Shown piece after piece: positions 4,769 through 6,291 of a stretch of 6,291 nt of DNA. Location of the stretch: the NCBI GenBank assembly GCA_020720965.1, contig DYNS01000183.1, forward strand, positions 1 to 6,291, given 5' to 3'. The notes under the pieces are model-generated. The model was not told where the DNA came from, made no database searches, and saw only the letters and a list, made by a program, of their open reading frames with translations. Position numbers and translations under genes: made by a program. Position 1 is the first letter of the stretch. Every line of letters begins with the position of its first letter. The DNA is from Anaerolinea sp. Lineage in GTDB: Bacteria > Chloroflexota > Anaerolineae > Anaerolineales > Villigracilaceae.

Positions 4769-6291
4769 ATGAACCAGCCGCCCTGCACCCCCAACAATAC
4801 TGCCCACATTTGGGCAAAAAGCCCTCTGCCGGGCGAAAATACCGGGCAAACCCTCACGGAGCATACCTGGCAAGTTCTCAGCCGTCTGCACGACTTTGCC
4901 GCCCTGCGTTCAGACCTGCCACAGAAGGTTGGTCAGCCGCGCCTATGGCAAATTTTGTTTTGGGCAGCCTTTTTACACGATTTTGGCAAAACCGCCCAAG
5001 GGTTCCAGAAATCGTTGAGACGTTCCGCTGGAGCGTCTCAACGTGGGGCAACCCGCCGTTGGAATTATCGTCATGAGGCGCTTTCTCTTGCATTTTTGCC
5101 CTGGCTGGAGGCAGATTTTTCTGCCGGGGAGCGCGTTTTTTTAGCGGCGGCAATCGTCACCCACCACAAAGACCTGGCAGAACTGGAAAAATACCTGGAG
5201 CCGGAAGGCGAATCCCTGCCCCTGATGTTGAGCGAACTACACCCAAGAGATGTAAACGCCTTGCATGGTTGGCTGACGGAATGTTCTCCCGCCTGGCTGG
5301 ACGCGCTACAAGCCTACCCCCTGGGGATAAGCCTGCCTGCCTTTGCCGCCCCTGGCGCTCTTGCCACTCCGGCGCAAATTCGGCGCAGTTTACGCGGGGT
5401 GCAAAAATTGCACCGGGAATGGGAAGAGTTACTCTACGATAGCCCCAACCCGCTGGCAGAAGCAGATGTGCCCCGCCTAGGAATTTTGCTACGCGGCTTA
5501 TTGGTACAGGCAGACCATTTGGCATCTTCTGGCTTTGGGTCACCGCCCGCCCTGCACATTCGGGCAGAAGAAATGTTGCAAGCAGCGAACATTCCAGAGG
5601 AGGGGCTACGTTCACATCAGCGGGAAGCCGCTCTTACAGAGGGAAGCGCCATGCTTTCTGCCCCTACCGGTAGCGGAAAAACCGAAGCAGCCCTGCTGTG
5701 GGCTGCCAGGCAAAACCCGCCGCGCCTGTTTTACACCTTGCCTTACCAGGCAAGTATGAATGCGATGTATGACCGCCTGCAAACGATCTTCCCCGGCAAG
5801 GTGGGGCTGCTACATGGGCGCGCCGCGCTTTCGCTTTACCAACGGTTAATGGAGCAGGAGTACAGCGCCGAAGATGCCGCCAAAACTGCCCGCACACTAC
5901 GCAACCAAGCCGGGCTTTCATATTTTCCGGTGCGGGTCTTCAGCCCGTACCAGATGCTTAAGGTCGCTTTTCAACTAAAAGGCTACGAGGCACTGCTGGC
6001 AGATTTTCATCATGCGGCTTTCATCTTTGACGAAATTCATGCCTACGAACCCAAACGCCTGGCGCTGATTTTGGAAACGATGCGCTTTTTACGCGAACAC
6101 TACGCTGCCCGTTTTTTCGTCATGTCTGCCACCCTGCCCAAGCCGGTACGCGAGATGCTGCAAGAGACTCTGCAAACCTATGCCAACCTGGGGGCAAGCC
6201 CACAAACTTATGCCCAATTTCGGCGGCACGAACTGCGCCTGTTAGATGGAGACTTGCTGGACGAGCCACATTTGGAACAAATTGTCCGAGC
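4769..6291 (+). CDS. cas3: CRISPR-associated helicase/nuclease Cas3 (HD + DExH), 3' end beyond window
   Basis: Cas3 is recruited by target-bound Cascade to nick and processively degrade DNA. The ATG at 4769 lies 7 nt after the cas5 stop. No SD is visible, suggesting translational coupling. The frame is open to the window end (507 complete codons); full-length family members usually exceed 700. HD nuclease domain: H32 (EHTWQVL), H70-D71 with K74 (LHDFGK), H102 (RHEALS) and H132-H133 (THHKDL). Helicase: Q-like LRSHQREAA, Walker A APTGSGKT at about 298-305, motif Ia YTLPYQASMNAM, motif II DEIH at 421-424 and motif III SAT at 453-455. The second RecA-like domain and C-terminus lie outside the window. 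Between FQK (about 79-81) and H102 the usual short linker is expanded by residues encoded by a palindrome (5013-5043). All visible catalytic residues are kept, so activity is plausible. Confidence 0.93.
   Translation, partial: MNQPPCTPNNTAHIWAKSPLPGENTGQTLTEHTWQVLSRLHDFAALRSDLPQKVGQPRLWQILFWAAFLHDFGKTAQGFQKSLRRSAGASQRGATRRWNYRHEALSLAFLPWLEADFSAGERVFLAAAIVTHHKDLAELEKYLEPEGESLPLMLSELHPRDVNALHGWLTECSPAWLDALQAYPLGISLPAFAAPGALATPAQIRRSLRGVQKLHREWEELLYDSPNPLAEADVPRLGILLRGLLVQADHLASSGFGSPPALHIRAEEMLQAANIPEEGLRSHQREAALTEGSAMLSAPTGSGKTEAALLWAARQNPPRLFYTLPYQASMNAMYDRLQTIFPGKVGLLHGRAALSLYQRLMEQEYSAEDAAKTARTLRNQAGLSYFPVRVFSPYQMLKVAFQLKGYEALLADFHHAAFIFDEIHAYEPKRLALILETMRFLREHYAARFFVMSATLPKPVREMLQETLQTYANLGASPQTYAQFRRHELRLLDGDLLDEPHLEQIVR
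5013..5043 (+). repeat. 31-nt palindrome inserted in frame in the HD domain of cas3
   Basis: Arms cgttgagacg (5013-5022) and cgtctcaacg (5034-5043) are perfect complements. A T-G wobble and TCC/GGA continue the stem to a 3-nt loop (GCT). The element encodes about SLRRSAGASQRG, in the linker between the HD motif and the next conserved His. The word GTTGAGACG paired with CGTCTCAAC resembles dispersed palindromic elements I recall from Chloroflexota and cyanobacterial genomes (variants of GTAGAGACG with CGTCTCTAC). That it is a mobile or REP-like element is inference. Confidence 0.72.

Overview
The window looks like a CRISPR-Cas region from a bacterium of moderate GC content (roughly high 50s percent by eye over most of it). 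The protein styles suggest a thermophilic Chloroflexota-type organism. These are a Cst1/Cst2/Cas5t/Cas3 cassette, a Csx15 protein and a VapB-like antitoxin ending in the ERYPLR-KPVRYDRPF pattern. The taxonomic guess is inference only; there is no rRNA or marker gene here.

Layout. Positions 1-518 hold the 3' end of a more AT-rich gene encoding a PD-(D/E)xK nuclease domain. It resembles the C-terminal half of Card1/Can2 (DUF1887), the cyclic-oligoadenylate-activated nucleases of type III CRISPR systems. A 562-596 stretch then copies the first 12 codons of csx15. Positions 631-834 carry, on the minus strand, a small orphan VapB/AbrB-like antitoxin gene with its own SD and a strong intrinsic terminator that contains its stop codon. 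Csx15 (913-1293), a predicted ring-nuclease or cOA-binding family, follows on the plus strand. After a long hairpin, a type I-B operon begins: cas8b1/cst1 (1392-2873), cas7/cst2 (2948-4027, interrupted by an in-frame TAA at 3554-3556), cas5 (4045-4761) and cas3 (4769 to beyond the window end). Three genes of the I-B operon (cas8, cas7, cas5) have good SD sequences. cas3 has none and probably depends on coupling to cas5.

How it works together. Cas8, Cas7 and Cas5 would form the Cascade surveillance complex on a crRNA, and Cas3 would be recruited to nick and unwind target DNA. The upstream nuclease and Csx15 belong to type III second-messenger signalling, with effector and off-switch respectively. 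The window therefore spans a junction between a type III ancillary module and a type I-B operon. No cas6, cas10, cas1, cas2 or CRISPR array is present here.

Most notable oddities: a clean nonsense codon in an otherwise intact cas7 frame; a near-perfect 31-nt palindrome inserted in frame in the HD-nuclease part of cas3; and a duplicated csx15 5' end flanking the antitoxin cassette, which looks like the scar of an insertion or duplication.
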